DNA of 52,844 nucleotides from an uncultured Lachnospiraceae bacterium (GCA_902786515.1 CADADA010000017.1:1-52844); one strand, 5' to 3'; counted from the stretch's first letter, positions 8,055 to 16,925 are shown. Notes: a model not told the origin generated them from the sequence alone. Made by a program: numbers and translations.

Positions 8055-8520
8055 TTTGTGCAGGGGGAGCCTTATCTACGGATAAAATTTGTAGCTTTTA
8101 AAAATTATACGTAGTTGGTACGGAAAAACTACGAACCAAATATGAAATTTAAAAAAATCATACGTAGATGTCAGTGAGAGACTACGAACTAAATATGAAA
8201 TTTTAAATATCTATACGTAGCATATCCAGAAAAACTACGAACTAAATATGAAATTTTTAAAAATCATACGTAGATGTCAGTGAGAGACTACGAACTAAAT
8301 ATGAAATTTTAAATATCTATACGTAGCATATCCGGAAAAACTGCGAACCAAATATGGAATATTAAAAATTTATACGTAGATGTCAGTGCGAGACTGCGAA
8401 CTAAATATGAAATTTTAAATATCTATACGTAGCATATCCAGAAAAACTACGAACCAAATATGGAATATTAAAAATTTATACGTAGGCAGCCAAGAAAGAC
8501 TACGAACTAAATCCCAATTA
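8055..8520. repeat. 53-bp tandem repeat array with alternating A/B units
   Basis: Seven full units start at 8108, 8161, 8214, 8267, 8320, 8373 and 8426, each exactly 53 bp and opening with TACGTAG. A partial eighth starts at 8479, and a worn unit lies in register at 8055-8107. Each unit has a 5-bp inverted repeat (CGTAG ... CTACG) around a 14-nt loop, then an AT-rich tail. Loops alternate: CATATCCAGAAAAA in units 3, 5 and 7 and ATGTCAGTGAGAGA in 2, 4 and 6, giving a 106-bp higher-order repeat. As 53 is not a multiple of 3 and no frame is open, it is not coding. Loops recur, so it is not a CRISPR array. Function unknown. Confidence 0.95.
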
Positions 8521-8740
8521 TTTAATACCCAGCAGTAAGCCGTTACTATTCACAGCTCCTCTCCCGACATTCGGATTTCCCGCTGCTTCGCAGCGGTGCT
8601 ACGCACCTGAAATCCTCATGACGGGAAAGGTTCCTGCTTCATGGCAGGAAGATTACAGAAAATAAACAGCTTCTTACGTGCAAGCACGACGAATCTGCCT
8701 ATTTTCTGTAATCAGCTGTGAATAGTAACTATAAATAATT
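8516..8740. repeat. Multi-arm inverted-repeat element (MITE-like or structured RNA)
   Basis: A perfect 16-bp terminal inverted repeat (8542-8557 with 8714-8729) closes an element of 188 bp, extended by an outer AATTATTTA/TAAATAATT pairing (8516-8524 with 8732-8740). Inside are a mixed stem (8562-8578 with 8610-8626) carrying a 7-bp GC-rich hairpin (8580-8586 with 8590-8596) and a small GTGC/GCAC hairpin, a 7-bp hairpin (8631-8637 with 8644-8650), and a perfect 14-bp stem (8651-8664 with 8700-8713) with an inner CGTGC/GCACG arm. No reading frame of note. It could be a miniature mobile element or a structured RNA; no clear target duplication is seen. Confidence 0.8.
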
Positions 8741-8750
8741 CAAAAATATA

Positions 8751-8780
8751 TTGACACTCTTTAAGATATAATAGTAGAAT
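8751..8780 (+). promoter_or_regulatory. Promoter of the zinc-ribbon/SHOCT gene
   Basis: TTGACA at 8751-8756 and TAGAAT at 8775-8780 are 18 nt apart. A TATAAT at 8768 is too close to the -35 to pair with it. The promoter begins just outside the inverted-repeat element. Confidence 0.7.
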
Positions 8781-8824
8781 TATGTCGAATGCATGAATAA
8801 AGACATAAAGGAGAGGATGTAATT

Positions 8825-9337
8825 ATGTATATGGTTGTTTTGGTTATTATTGGATTGTCGATATCTATCATCTTTGGAAGTATATCGCAACAGATTATGG
8901 AAGAAAAAGGTTATGGAAAAGTGGGATTCTGGTCAGGATTTCAACATGGTATATTTGGTATTGCGCAGGCTAATGCTATGCCGGATTTGAAGGAAAGAGA
9001 TAATCAGCTTGCTTTAATAAAAGCGTTAGGACCGACGCATCGTGATAATGAGCTTCTTACTAATGGCGGATGGAGATGTTCAAAATGCGGAGCAGTGAAT
9101 GCAGGGTATGTGGGAACCTGTGGTTGCGGTACTACTAAGTATGAAAGCGAGCACCCTCAGCCTGTAGTTCAAAATGTTCAGACTACTAATCCGGCAGGAA
9201 ATATTTCTGAAGAAAAAAAGATGGATAATGAGTACGAAAAAATTAAGATATTGAAAGAATATAAGAATCTTTTAGATGATGGAGTATTAACAGCAGAAGA
9301 ATATGAACAGAAGAAGAAAGCAATAATGAATCTTTAA
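8825..9337 (+). CDS. Membrane protein with zinc ribbon and C-terminal SHOCT domain
   Basis: A 170-aa protein with an N-terminal transmembrane helix (about 1-20), a cytosolic zinc ribbon (WRCSKCGAVNAG, then CGCG, about 78-96), a linker, and a C-terminal SHOCT-type helical hairpin (about 138-170, with LLDDGVLTAEEYEQKKKAI). SHOCT modules are short oligomerisation or targeting tails of unknown exact role; zinc ribbons bind nucleic acid or protein. Start ATG follows AAGGAGAGG and a good promoter. It stands alone, with its own promoter, next to the repeat array. The link between gene and array is only by position. Confidence 0.75.
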   Translation: MYMVVLVIIGLSISIIFGSISQQIMEEKGYGKVGFWSGFQHGIFGIAQANAMPDLKERDNQLALIKALGPTHRDNELLTNGGWRCSKCGAVNAGYVGTCGCGTTKYESEHPQPVVQNVQTTNPAGNISEEKKMDNEYEKIKILKEYKNLLDDGVLTAEEYEQKKKAIMNL

Positions 9338-9340
9338 CTA

Positions 9341-9369
9341 TTGAAATTTGAAATGCGATTTTGTATAAT
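9341..9369 (+). promoter_or_regulatory. Promoter of the L,D-transpeptidase-purF transcript
   Basis: TTGAAA at 9341-9346 and TATAAT at 9364-9369 with a 17-nt spacer, immediately after the SHOCT gene. No other promoter is visible before purF. Confidence 0.75.
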
Positions 9370-9416
9370 AATGACGATTGTATTAGAAGTAAAATTTGTA
9401 TTAAGAAGGTATACTG

Positions 9417-10664
9417 ATGAAAAAGTCAAAGATTGTAATAGTGATCGTGTTAATTTTATTATTGGCCGGTGTAATTTACAGAGGAGTATATGGCGCCACT
9501 AAGGTTAATGGCGTATCGTATAATCTTTTATGCACTGACAAAGAATTAACAAATGCACTCGAGAATCATAGTCAGAGATATTTTTTTGTTGATGATGAAT
9601 TAGAAAAAAAGTTTGTAAAATACACATATAATGTCGAGGAGATTACAAGCCACAGCCTTTTACAGAGATTCTTAGATGATTTAATTGGAAGAGAATATAC
9701 TGTTTCATATGAAAAGGAATTATTGAGAGATGATTTTGCAGAATATTTGAGACAATATAATGAAGATAGAAGTGATTCACAGGACGCTTTTATCCTGCTT
9801 GATGGAGATGAGTACATTATCGAAGAAGAAGTGCAGGGAGATACAGTAGATATTGATGCAATTCTTGCGGATATTGATAATGGAACGGTAATTGACATGG
9901 GCAATTATATTATCAATCCCAAACGTAGAAAAAGTGATTTGGAAGAGACCGTGGAGCTGATGAATGCATATGCATCATGGAGCGTCAGTTATACCAATGG
10001 TGAGTTCTTGAAAGCAGATTCATCCGATATAATGCTTAATCCGGATTATACGGTATCGGTTGATGATACATTTATAGAAGATGATATTTATGATGTTCTT
10101 GACAGCTTTGTGACCGTGGGAGACCCGAGAATGTTTACATGTACGGATGGTACGCAGATAAGTGTTGCCGGAGGAACATGGGGGACAAGCGTAAATTTCA
10201 CTGAAGAGATAGAGTATGTAAAACAAAAGTTCCACAATATTGAATCTGAGGGTAACAGAACTCCGGTATTTGCAAGGCAGTATGAAGATATAGGCGGTAC
10301 ATATATAGAAATCAGTATACCGATGCAGCATTTGTGGTACTATAAAGATTATCAGCTCGCAGGGGAAGCGGATGTAATAACAGGTCTGCCAAATGGAGAG
10401 AGAAATACTCCGGTAGGAATTTACTATATATCAGAATGTATTAAAGGAAAGTATCTTGTGGGAGATGATTACAAGACATGGGTTAATTTCTGGATGAGAC
10501 TGACCAACAAAGGAGTCGGACTGCACGATGCGATATGGCAGCATGCCTTTGGAGGCGATTTATACTACTCAAAAGGCTCGCATGGATGCATTAATCTTTC
10601 TTATGATGTTGCACAGTGGCTGTTCTATGAGTCATATGTGGGAATGCCGGTAATTATTTATTGA
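9417..10664 (+). CDS. L,D-transpeptidase (YkuD domain) with N-terminal membrane anchor
   Basis: A 415-aa exported enzyme. Residues about 5-25 form an uncleaved signal anchor. The middle (about 30-250) matches in style the putative peptidoglycan-binding domain that precedes YkuD in many Clostridia. The C-terminal YkuD domain (about 290-415) carries the catalytic set: a histidine in GLHDAIW and the cysteine of SHGCINLS (Cys391). It would form 3-3 cross-links in peptidoglycan or attach proteins to it, using a cysteine thioester. It ends 21 nt before purF and probably shares its transcript, an unusual pairing of wall enzyme and purine synthesis. Confidence 0.9.
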   Translation: MKKSKIVIVIVLILLLAGVIYRGVYGATKVNGVSYNLLCTDKELTNALENHSQRYFFVDDELEKKFVKYTYNVEEITSHSLLQRFLDDLIGREYTVSYEKELLRDDFAEYLRQYNEDRSDSQDAFILLDGDEYIIEEEVQGDTVDIDAILADIDNGTVIDMGNYIINPKRRKSDLEETVELMNAYASWSVSYTNGEFLKADSSDIMLNPDYTVSVDDTFIEDDIYDVLDSFVTVGDPRMFTCTDGTQISVAGGTWGTSVNFTEEIEYVKQKFHNIESEGNRTPVFARQYEDIGGTYIEISIPMQHLWYYKDYQLAGEADVITGLPNGERNTPVGIYYISECIKGKYLVGDDYKTWVNFWMRLTNKGVGLHDAIWQHAFGGDLYYSKGSHGCINLSYDVAQWLFYESYVGMPVIIY

Positions 10665-10685
10665 TATTATATATAGGAGGTAATC

Positions 10686-12128
10686 ATGAATAACATTCAT
10701 CTTCAGGAGGAACCGGAGGACTGTCTGCATGAGGAATGCGGCGTATTTGGGATATATGATTTTGATGGCAATGATATTGCATCCACAATTTACTATGGAT
10801 TATTTGCTCTGCAGCACAGGGGACAGGAAAGCTGTGGAATAGCAGTAAGTGACACAGAGGGACCTAAAGGCAGTGTATTATTACATAAGGGAATGGGACT
10901 GGTCAATGAGGTGTTCACATCAGAAGAACTTGCAGGTCTCAAGGGAAACATTGGTGTCGGACATACCAGATATTCTACTGCAGGCAGCAGTACACGGGAA
11001 AATGCGCAGCCGCTGGTGCTTAATTACATAAAGGGAACATTGGGACTGGCACACAACGGAAATCTTATCAATGCACTTGAACTCAGAAAAGAGTTAGAGT
11101 ATTCGGGAGCAATTTTCCAGACAACTATTGACTCAGAAGTAATTGCTTATCATATTGCTAGAGAGAGGGTCAACAGTGCAACGGTTGAAGAGGCAGTAAG
11201 AAAGGCAGTGAGAAAGCTAAAAGGAGCATTTTCACTGATAGTTATGAGTCCGAGAAAACTTATCGGTGTCAGGGATCCTTTTGGATTCAAGCCACTTTGT
11301 ATAGGTAAACGTGATAATGCTTATATACTCGCATCAGAGACATGTGCGCTTGACACTGTCGGTGCGGAATTTGTGAGAGATGTTATGCCGGGAGAGATTG
11401 TTACGATTACTGAAGAAGGAATCAAATCAGATACAGCACTCTGTCTGCCAAGGGAAAGAGAAGCAAGATGTATTTTTGAATACATTTATTTTGCAAGACC
11501 GGATAGTATAATTGACGGAGTGTCGGTATATCATTCAAGGATTATGGCGGGAAGATTTTTGGCAAAGGATCATCCGGTAATGGCAGATGTAGTTGTAGGA
11601 GTACCTGAATCGGGAAATGCTGCAGCTTTAGGATTTTCACTTGAGTCAGGTATACCGTATGGAACGGCATTTGTGAAAAATACATATGTCGGCAGGACAT
11701 TTATAAAACCAAAGCAGAGCAACAGAGAATCGAGCGTGAGGGTAAAGTTAAATGTCTTAAAAGAAGCAGTTGCAGGAAAAAGAGTTGTTATGATTGATGA
11801 CTCGATAGTCAGAGGAACAACAAGTGACAGGATAGTTGCAATGTTAAGAGAGGCAGGAGCAACAGAGGTTCATGTAAGAATCAGTTCTCCGCCGTTTATC
11901 AGCGAATGTTATTTTGGTACGGATGTGCCTTCAAAAGACCAGCTCATTGCAAATAACAGGACAGTTGATGAGATATGTGAGATAATCGGCGCGGATTCAT
12001 TAGGATATCTTGAATTTGACCGGTTATCAGAGATGGTGGCAGGCTTGCCGATATGTACGGGATGTTTTGATGAGAAATATCCTTTGGAGCCACCAAAAGA
12101 AGATATCAGAGGAAACTATGATAAATAG
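10686..12128 (+). CDS. purF: Amidophosphoribosyltransferase
   Basis: First committed step of purine synthesis: PRPP plus glutamine gives 5-phosphoribosylamine. 480 aa, the size of the Bacillus-type enzyme. The N-terminal glutaminase begins with Cys18 in HEECGVFG, which becomes the nucleophile after removal of a 17-residue propeptide. The phosphoribosyltransferase domain has the PRPP loop VVMIDDSIVRGTT at about 367-379. Cysteines in EARCIFEY, SECYFGTD and ICTGCF correspond to the ligands of the 4Fe-4S cluster in the oxygen-sensitive class. ATAGGAGG precedes the start. purB follows after 32 nt. No purine riboswitch is seen in the 21-nt gap upstream. Confidence 0.97.
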   Translation: MNNIHLQEEPEDCLHEECGVFGIYDFDGNDIASTIYYGLFALQHRGQESCGIAVSDTEGPKGSVLLHKGMGLVNEVFTSEELAGLKGNIGVGHTRYSTAGSSTRENAQPLVLNYIKGTLGLAHNGNLINALELRKELEYSGAIFQTTIDSEVIAYHIARERVNSATVEEAVRKAVRKLKGAFSLIVMSPRKLIGVRDPFGFKPLCIGKRDNAYILASETCALDTVGAEFVRDVMPGEIVTITEEGIKSDTALCLPREREARCIFEYIYFARPDSIIDGVSVYHSRIMAGRFLAKDHPVMADVVVGVPESGNAAALGFSLESGIPYGTAFVKNTYVGRTFIKPKQSNRESSVRVKLNVLKEAVAGKRVVMIDDSIVRGTTSDRIVAMLREAGATEVHVRISSPPFISECYFGTDVPSKDQLIANNRTVDEICEIIGADSLGYLEFDRLSEMVAGLPICTGCFDEKYPLEPPKEDIRGNYDK

Positions 12129-12160
12129 ATATAAGAATAAAAGAAAGGTCAGGTACAAAG

Positions 12161-13591
12161 ATGAACGACAGATACCAGAGTCCGTTGTCGGAAAGATATG
12201 CAAGTAAGGAGATGCAGTACATTTTTTCTCCGGATAAGAAGTTTAGAACTTGGAGAAAATTATGGATTGCTTTGGCAGAGACAGAGAAAGAATTAGGATT
12301 AAATATAACAGATGAACAGATTGAAGAATTGAAAGCAAATGCTGAAGACATCAACTATGATGTAGCAAAAGAGAGAGAAGCACTCGTCAGACATGACGTA
12401 ATGTCACATGTTTATGCGTATGGCGTTCAATGTCCGAAAGCAAAAGGAATTATACATCTTGGCGCTACTTCATGTTACGTAGGAGATAATACAGATATTA
12501 TCATTATGACAGAAGGATTAAAACTTGTCAGACAGAAACTTATTAATGTAATAAATGAACTTTCAAAATTTGCCGACGAGTATAAGGCGCAGCCTACACT
12601 TGCGTTTACACATTTTCAGCCGGCACAGCCTACAACTGTAGGAAAGAGAGCAACACTCTGGCTTCAGGAGCTTTTGATTGACTTAGAAGATATTGAATAC
12701 GTAATTGACAATATGAAACTCTTAGGCTCTAAGGGAACTACGGGAACACAGGCAAGTTTCCTTGAACTGTTCGAGGGTGACCATGAAAAGGCACGTAAAG
12801 TTGATACAATGATAGCAGAGAAGATGGGATTTAAAGCATGTCAGGCAGTATCAGGACAGACATATTCACGTAAGGTCGATACGAGAGTATTGAATGTACT
12901 GGCAGGTATTGCTGCAAGTGCTCACAAATTCTCTAATGATATCAGATTATTGCAGCATTTAAAAGAAGTTGAGGAACCATTTGAAAAGAACCAGATTGGT
13001 TCATCAGCAATGGCATACAAGAGAAATCCGATGAGAAGTGAGAGAATTGCTTCACTCGCAAATTATGTTATGGTTGACGCTTTGAATCCGGCGATTACAT
13101 CAGCTACACAGTGGTTTGAGAGAACACTTGATGATTCTGCGAATAAGAGAATCAGTGTTCCGGAAGCATTCCTTGCTATTGACGGAATATTAGATTTATA
13201 TCTCAATGTTGTAGACGGACTTGTAGTATATCCTAAAGTTATCGAAAAACATATGATGGCTGAACTTCCATTTATGGCGACAGAAAACATTATGATGGAT
13301 GCGGTAAAAGCAGGTGGAGACAGACAGGAACTTCATGAGAAAATCCGTCAGCTTTCAATGGAAGCAGGAAAGAATGTTAAGCAGGAAGGAAAGGACAACA
13401 ATTTATTAGACCTGATTGCTGCAGACCCTGCATTTAACATGACGATTGAAGAATTGAGGAAATCTATGGACCCTGCGAAATATGTAGGACGTTCAAAAGA
13501 ACAGGTTACAGAATTCTTAAACGAGGTTGTAAATCCGATACTTGAGAAAAATAAAGACATACTTGGAATGACGGCACAGATTAACGTGTAA
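12161..13591 (+). CDS. purB: Adenylosuccinate lyase
   Basis: Acts twice in purine synthesis: it splits SAICAR to AICAR and adenylosuccinate to AMP, releasing fumarate. 476 aa, typical of the longer PurB class. The fumarase/aspartase-superfamily signature SSAMAYKRNPMRSE is at about residues 284-297, within the flexible catalytic loop. HVYAYGVQCPKAKGIIHLGATS and its following TDI form the other conserved block. It lies 32 nt after purF and before purA, so the cluster supplies AMP. A hairpin follows the gene, so purA may be separately controlled. Confidence 0.97.
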   Translation: MNDRYQSPLSERYASKEMQYIFSPDKKFRTWRKLWIALAETEKELGLNITDEQIEELKANAEDINYDVAKEREALVRHDVMSHVYAYGVQCPKAKGIIHLGATSCYVGDNTDIIIMTEGLKLVRQKLINVINELSKFADEYKAQPTLAFTHFQPAQPTTVGKRATLWLQELLIDLEDIEYVIDNMKLLGSKGTTGTQASFLELFEGDHEKARKVDTMIAEKMGFKACQAVSGQTYSRKVDTRVLNVLAGIAASAHKFSNDIRLLQHLKEVEEPFEKNQIGSSAMAYKRNPMRSERIASLANYVMVDALNPAITSATQWFERTLDDSANKRISVPEAFLAIDGILDLYLNVVDGLVVYPKVIEKHMMAELPFMATENIMMDAVKAGGDRQELHEKIRQLSMEAGKNVKQEGKDNNLLDLIAADPAFNMTIEELRKSMDPAKYVGRSKEQVTEFLNEVVNPILEKNKDILGMTAQINV

Positions 13592-13612
13592 AATTAATTT
13601 TACTTATTAAAA

Positions 13613-13667
13613 AAAGTGTGATATACTACAAAGCGGTGGTTATACTTATCAGTATATCACATTTTTA
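13613..13667 (+). terminator. Hairpin between purB and purA, terminator or attenuator
   Basis: A 10-bp stem (GTGATATACT 13618-13627 with its complement 13651-13660), extended by A/T pairing, encloses a 23-nt loop and is followed by a T-run at 13662. It can end the purF-purB transcript; the large loop leaves room for a regulated antiterminator form. Confidence 0.6.
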
Positions 13668-13706
13668 TTGGATAATAAAACCGTATAAGGAAAGGACGGG
13701 CTGATT

Positions 13707-14981
13707 ATGGTTAAAGCTATTGTTGGAGCGTGTTGGGGAGACGAAGGAAAAGGTAAGATAACAGATATGCTTGCGGAGACTTCTGATATCATTATAAGAT
13801 TTCAGGGCGGTTCTAACGCAGGTCATACTATCATAAATAATTATGGAAAGTTTGCATTGCATCTGCTTCCATCGGGTGTCTTTTATAACCATACGACATC
13901 CATTATCGGAAATGGTGTAGCACTTAATATTCCATATTTGGTTAAAGAGATAGACGATATTGTAAGTAAGGGTGTTCCGAAGCCGAAGATTTTAGTATCG
14001 AACAGAGCACAGATTTTGATGCCGTACCACATCCTGTTTGATGAGTATGAAGAAGAAAGACTGGGAAAGAAGTCTTTCGGTTCTACAAAATCAGGAATTG
14101 CACCTTTTTATTCAGATAAATATGCAAAAATCGGATTTCAGGTTTCTGAATTGTTTGATGATGCAGTTTTGGAAGAAAAAGTGGAAAGAGTCTGCGAGAT
14201 GAAAAATGTTATCTTAGAGCATATGTATCACAAACCAAAGATTGATACAAAAGAACTTCTTGCGACACTGAGAGAATACCGTGACATGGTTAAACCGTAT
14301 GTCTGCGATACGGCAATGTTTTTACAGCAGGCTATCAAAGAAGGAAAGAATATTTTATTAGAGGGTCAGTTAGGTTCATTAAAAGACCCTGATTTTGGAA
14401 TCTATCCTATGGTTACATCATCGTCAACACTTGCTGCATATGGTGCAATCGGTGCAGGTATTCCACCATACGAGATTAAAGAAATCGTTACGGTTGTAAA
14501 AGCATATTCAAGTGCTGTAGGTGCCGGCGAATTTGTAAGTGAAATATTTGGTGAAGAAGCTGACGAACTTCGTAAACGTGGCGGAGATGCAGGTGAGTTT
14601 GGTGCTACGACAGGAAGACCTAGAAGAATGGGATGGTTTGACTGTGTTGCTTCAAGATATGGCTGTAAGATTCAGGGAGCTACACAGGTTGCGCTTACTG
14701 TCCTTGACGTATTGGGATACCTTGATGAGATTCCAGTATGTGTCGGTTATGAAATTGACGGTAAGATAACAAAAGATTTCCCTACAACCGTGGAACTTGC
14801 AAAAGCAAAACCGGTATATGAGACATTACCGGGATGGAAGTCAGATATTCGTGGTATTACTAAGTATGAAGAATTACCGGAGAATTGCAGGAAATATGTC
14901 GAATTTATAGAAAAAGAACTTGAGGTTCCTGTTAAGATGGTTTCAAACGGACCGGGAAGGAACGAAATAATTTACAGATAA
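13707..14981 (+). CDS. purA: Adenylosuccinate synthetase
   Basis: Joins IMP and aspartate using GTP to make adenylosuccinate, the substrate of PurB. 424 aa, full length. The GTP-binding P-loop WGDEGKGK is at residues 10-17, followed by the NAGHT segment with the catalytic histidine; GEFGATTGRPRRMGWFD and the C-terminal FVEFIEKEL-type end are conserved. Start ATG has AAGGAAAGG upstream. It sits 115 nt after purB with a hairpin in the gap, and is followed by its own terminator-like hairpin before deoC. Confidence 0.97.
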   Translation: MVKAIVGACWGDEGKGKITDMLAETSDIIIRFQGGSNAGHTIINNYGKFALHLLPSGVFYNHTTSIIGNGVALNIPYLVKEIDDIVSKGVPKPKILVSNRAQILMPYHILFDEYEEERLGKKSFGSTKSGIAPFYSDKYAKIGFQVSELFDDAVLEEKVERVCEMKNVILEHMYHKPKIDTKELLATLREYRDMVKPYVCDTAMFLQQAIKEGKNILLEGQLGSLKDPDFGIYPMVTSSSTLAAYGAIGAGIPPYEIKEIVTVVKAYSSAVGAGEFVSEIFGEEADELRKRGGDAGEFGATTGRPRRMGWFDCVASRYGCKIQGATQVALTVLDVLGYLDEIPVCVGYEIDGKITKDFPTTVELAKAKPVYETLPGWKSDIRGITKYEELPENCRKYVEFIEKELEVPVKMVSNGPGRNEIIYR

Positions 14982-14998
14982 TAATGGTACTTTGTGTT

Positions 14999-15031
14999 AC
15001 GGACTGTTGTAAATATGCGACAGTCCGTTTG
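14999..15031 (+). terminator. Terminator after purA
   Basis: A perfect 9-bp stem (14999-15007 with 15020-15028), 12-nt loop and short TTT tail. The deoC ribosome site begins only about 17 nt later, so termination may be partial. Confidence 0.65.
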
Positions 15032-15057
15032 AGTTGTGAATATGAAAGGAAATTTGT

Positions 15058-15699
15058 ATGGATGAGTTTAACAGGTATTTTGACCATACTATATTAAAAC
15101 CGGATGCGACGAAGGAACAGGTTGATAAAATATGCGACGAAGCATTGGAAAATAATTTTGCTTCTGTGTGTGTGAACGGATACAGGACAAAGCAGGTAAA
15201 AGAAAAACTTGCCGGATCAGAAGTAAAGACGTGTACGGTTGTCGGCTTCCCGCTGGGAGCTGTACCTACTGAGGTAAAGGTATTTGAAACGCAAAAGGCT
15301 ATAGAAGACGGTGCAGATGAGATAGACATGGTTATAAATATAGGAGCACTGAAAGATGAAAATGATGAATATGTGCTTAATGATATAATGAAAGTCAAGG
15401 AAGAGTGTGGAAACCTGGTACTTAAGGTTATCATAGAAACATGTCTGCTTAATGATGATGAAAAAGTGAAGGCCTGTGAGCTTGCACTTAAAGCCGGTGC
15501 TGACTTTGTGAAGACTTCGACCGGATTTAGTACGGGTGGAGCTGACATAGATGATGTAAGGCTTATGAAAGATACTGTAGGCGACAGGGCGAAAGTCAAG
15601 GCATCAGGTGGAATCCACGATTATGCACAGGCTATGGATATGATAAATGCAGGTGCTGACAGGCTTGGAACAAGTGCGACGATGAATATTATTAATTGA
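15058..15699 (+). CDS. deoC: Deoxyribose-phosphate aldolase
   Basis: Cleaves 2-deoxyribose-5-phosphate to glyceraldehyde-3-phosphate and acetaldehyde, a step in deoxynucleoside salvage. 213 aa, the usual length. A TIM-barrel sequence starting [11 protein letters not shown]; the Schiff-base lysine is Lys152 in FVKTSTGF, with Asp90 in [12 protein letters not shown] and Lys181 in VKASGGI as the proton-relay residues. GAAAGGAAA precedes the start. It is placed at the end of the purine genes, linking nucleotide synthesis and breakdown; no other deo genes are nearby. Confidence 0.97.
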   Translation: MDEFNRYFDHTILKPDATKEQVDKICDEALENNFASVCVNGYRTKQVKEKLAGSEVKTCTVVGFPLGAVPTEVKVFETQKAIEDGADEIDMVINIGALKDENDEYVLNDIMKVKEECGNLVLKVIIETCLLNDDEKVKACELALKAGADFVKTSTGFSTGGADIDDVRLMKDTVGDRAKVKASGGIHDYAQAMDMINAGADRLGTSATMNIIN

Positions 15700-15702
15700 C
15701 TA

Positions 15703-15731
15703 TTGAAGAAATTTTAAGATAATGTTATAAT
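15703..15731 (+). promoter_or_regulatory. Promoter of the polysaccharide locus
   Basis: TTGAAG at 15703-15708 and TATAAT at 15726-15731, spacer 17 nt, just after deoC. No stronger promoter is seen before the genes of the glycan cluster, most of which overlap or nearly touch from rmlC on. Confidence 0.7.
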
Positions 15732-15778
15732 CATAAATTAAATGGTGATTATTAAGAAGATGAAAGGAGTTTCTTTTG

Positions 15779-16858
15779 ATGAGAACTTATTTAGTAACAG
15801 GTGGAGCCGGTTTTATTGGTTCAAATTACATTCATTACATGTTTAAGAAGTATGACAATGATATCAGAATAATTAACGTTGACGTTTTAACCTACGCTGG
15901 TAATTTAGAGAACCTTAAGGATATAGAGGACAGAGATAATTATACATTTGTGAAAGCAGATATCTGTGATAAGGAAGCTATCAGTAAGATTTTTTCTGAG
16001 AATGATATAGACAGGGTAGTACACTTTGCAGCTGAGAGTCATGTTGACAGAAGTATACGTAACCCGGAAGTATTTGTGAATACTAATGTTTTAGGAACAG
16101 CAGTTATGCTTAATTGTGCAAAAGCTGCATGGGAAAATGAGGATGGTACATTTAAGGAAGATAAGAAGTTTTTACATGTATCTACTGATGAGGTGTATGG
16201 TTCGCTTCCTGATGATGATACAGCATTTTTCTATGAGACTTCTCCGATTGACCCACACAGCCCTTATTCAGCAAGTAAGGCATCATCGGACATGCTTGTA
16301 AAGGCTTATATTGATACATATCATTTCCCGGCGAACATAACAAACTGTTCAAACAATTACGGACCGTACCAGTTCCCTGAGAAATTGATTCCATTGATTA
16401 TTAATAATGCATTACAGGGCAAGAAGCTTCCGGTATACGGAGATGGAAAGAATGTAAGAGACTGGCTTTATGTTGAGGACCACGCAAAGGCGATTGACAT
16501 GGTTCAGGAGCAGGGAAAACTCGGAGAGCGTTATAATATCGGCGGACATAATGAAAAACAGAATATAGAGATTATAGAGATAATCCTTGATACACTTCAG
16601 GAGATGCTTCCGGAAGGAGATCCAAGAAAAGAACTGGTAAGCAGAGATTTAATCACATATGTTGAGGACAGAAAGGGACATGACAGAAGATATGCGATAG
16701 CTCCTGATAAGATAAAAGAGGAAATCGGATGGTATCCGGAGACAATGTTCAAAGACGGAATCAAACTTACGATAAAATGGTTCTTTGAGAATGAAGATTG
16801 GATGAAGAATGTAACCAGTGGAGATTATCAGAAGTATTACGCAGAAATGTACAAATAG
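15779..16858 (+). CDS. rfbB: dTDP-glucose 4,6-dehydratase
   Basis: Second step of dTDP-rhamnose synthesis: dTDP-glucose to dTDP-4-keto-6-deoxyglucose. 359 aa from the ATG at 15779 (AAAGGAG upstream; a TTG one codon earlier is less likely). The extended-SDR signature TGGAGFIGSN is near the N-terminus, the FAAESHVDRSI motif follows, then the catalytic STDEVYGS and YSASKASSD (Tyr-xxx-Lys). Typical family length. First gene of the glycan cluster, followed by a hairpin and rfbA. Confidence 0.96.
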   Translation: MRTYLVTGGAGFIGSNYIHYMFKKYDNDIRIINVDVLTYAGNLENLKDIEDRDNYTFVKADICDKEAISKIFSENDIDRVVHFAAESHVDRSIRNPEVFVNTNVLGTAVMLNCAKAAWENEDGTFKEDKKFLHVSTDEVYGSLPDDDTAFFYETSPIDPHSPYSASKASSDMLVKAYIDTYHFPANITNCSNNYGPYQFPEKLIPLIINNALQGKKLPVYGDGKNVRDWLYVEDHAKAIDMVQEQGKLGERYNIGGHNEKQNIEIIEIILDTLQEMLPEGDPRKELVSRDLITYVEDRKGHDRRYAIAPDKIKEEIGWYPETMFKDGIKLTIKWFFENEDWMKNVTSGDYQKYYAEMYK

Positions 16859-16865
16859 TGTGATT

Positions 16866-16896
16866 ATGGGTTGTCACGGAAGGTGACAGCCCATTT
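16866..16896 (+). terminator. Hairpin between rfbB and rfbA
   Basis: A 12-bp stem with one G-T pair (16866-16877 with 16883-16894), a 5-nt loop and TTT after it. As the rfb genes should be co-expressed, this may act as a partial terminator or a processing/stability element. Confidence 0.55.
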
Positions 16897-16925
16897 AGTG
16901 TGTAATGGAAAGGAAAGGTTTTACT

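Noticed and set aside
8108..8520. CRISPR array
   Set aside because: Regular period, but the would-be spacers are only about 14 nt and recur as two alternating types; no cas genes are present.
10665..10685. Purine riboswitch before purF
   Set aside because: The gap is only 21 nt and holds just the ribosome site.
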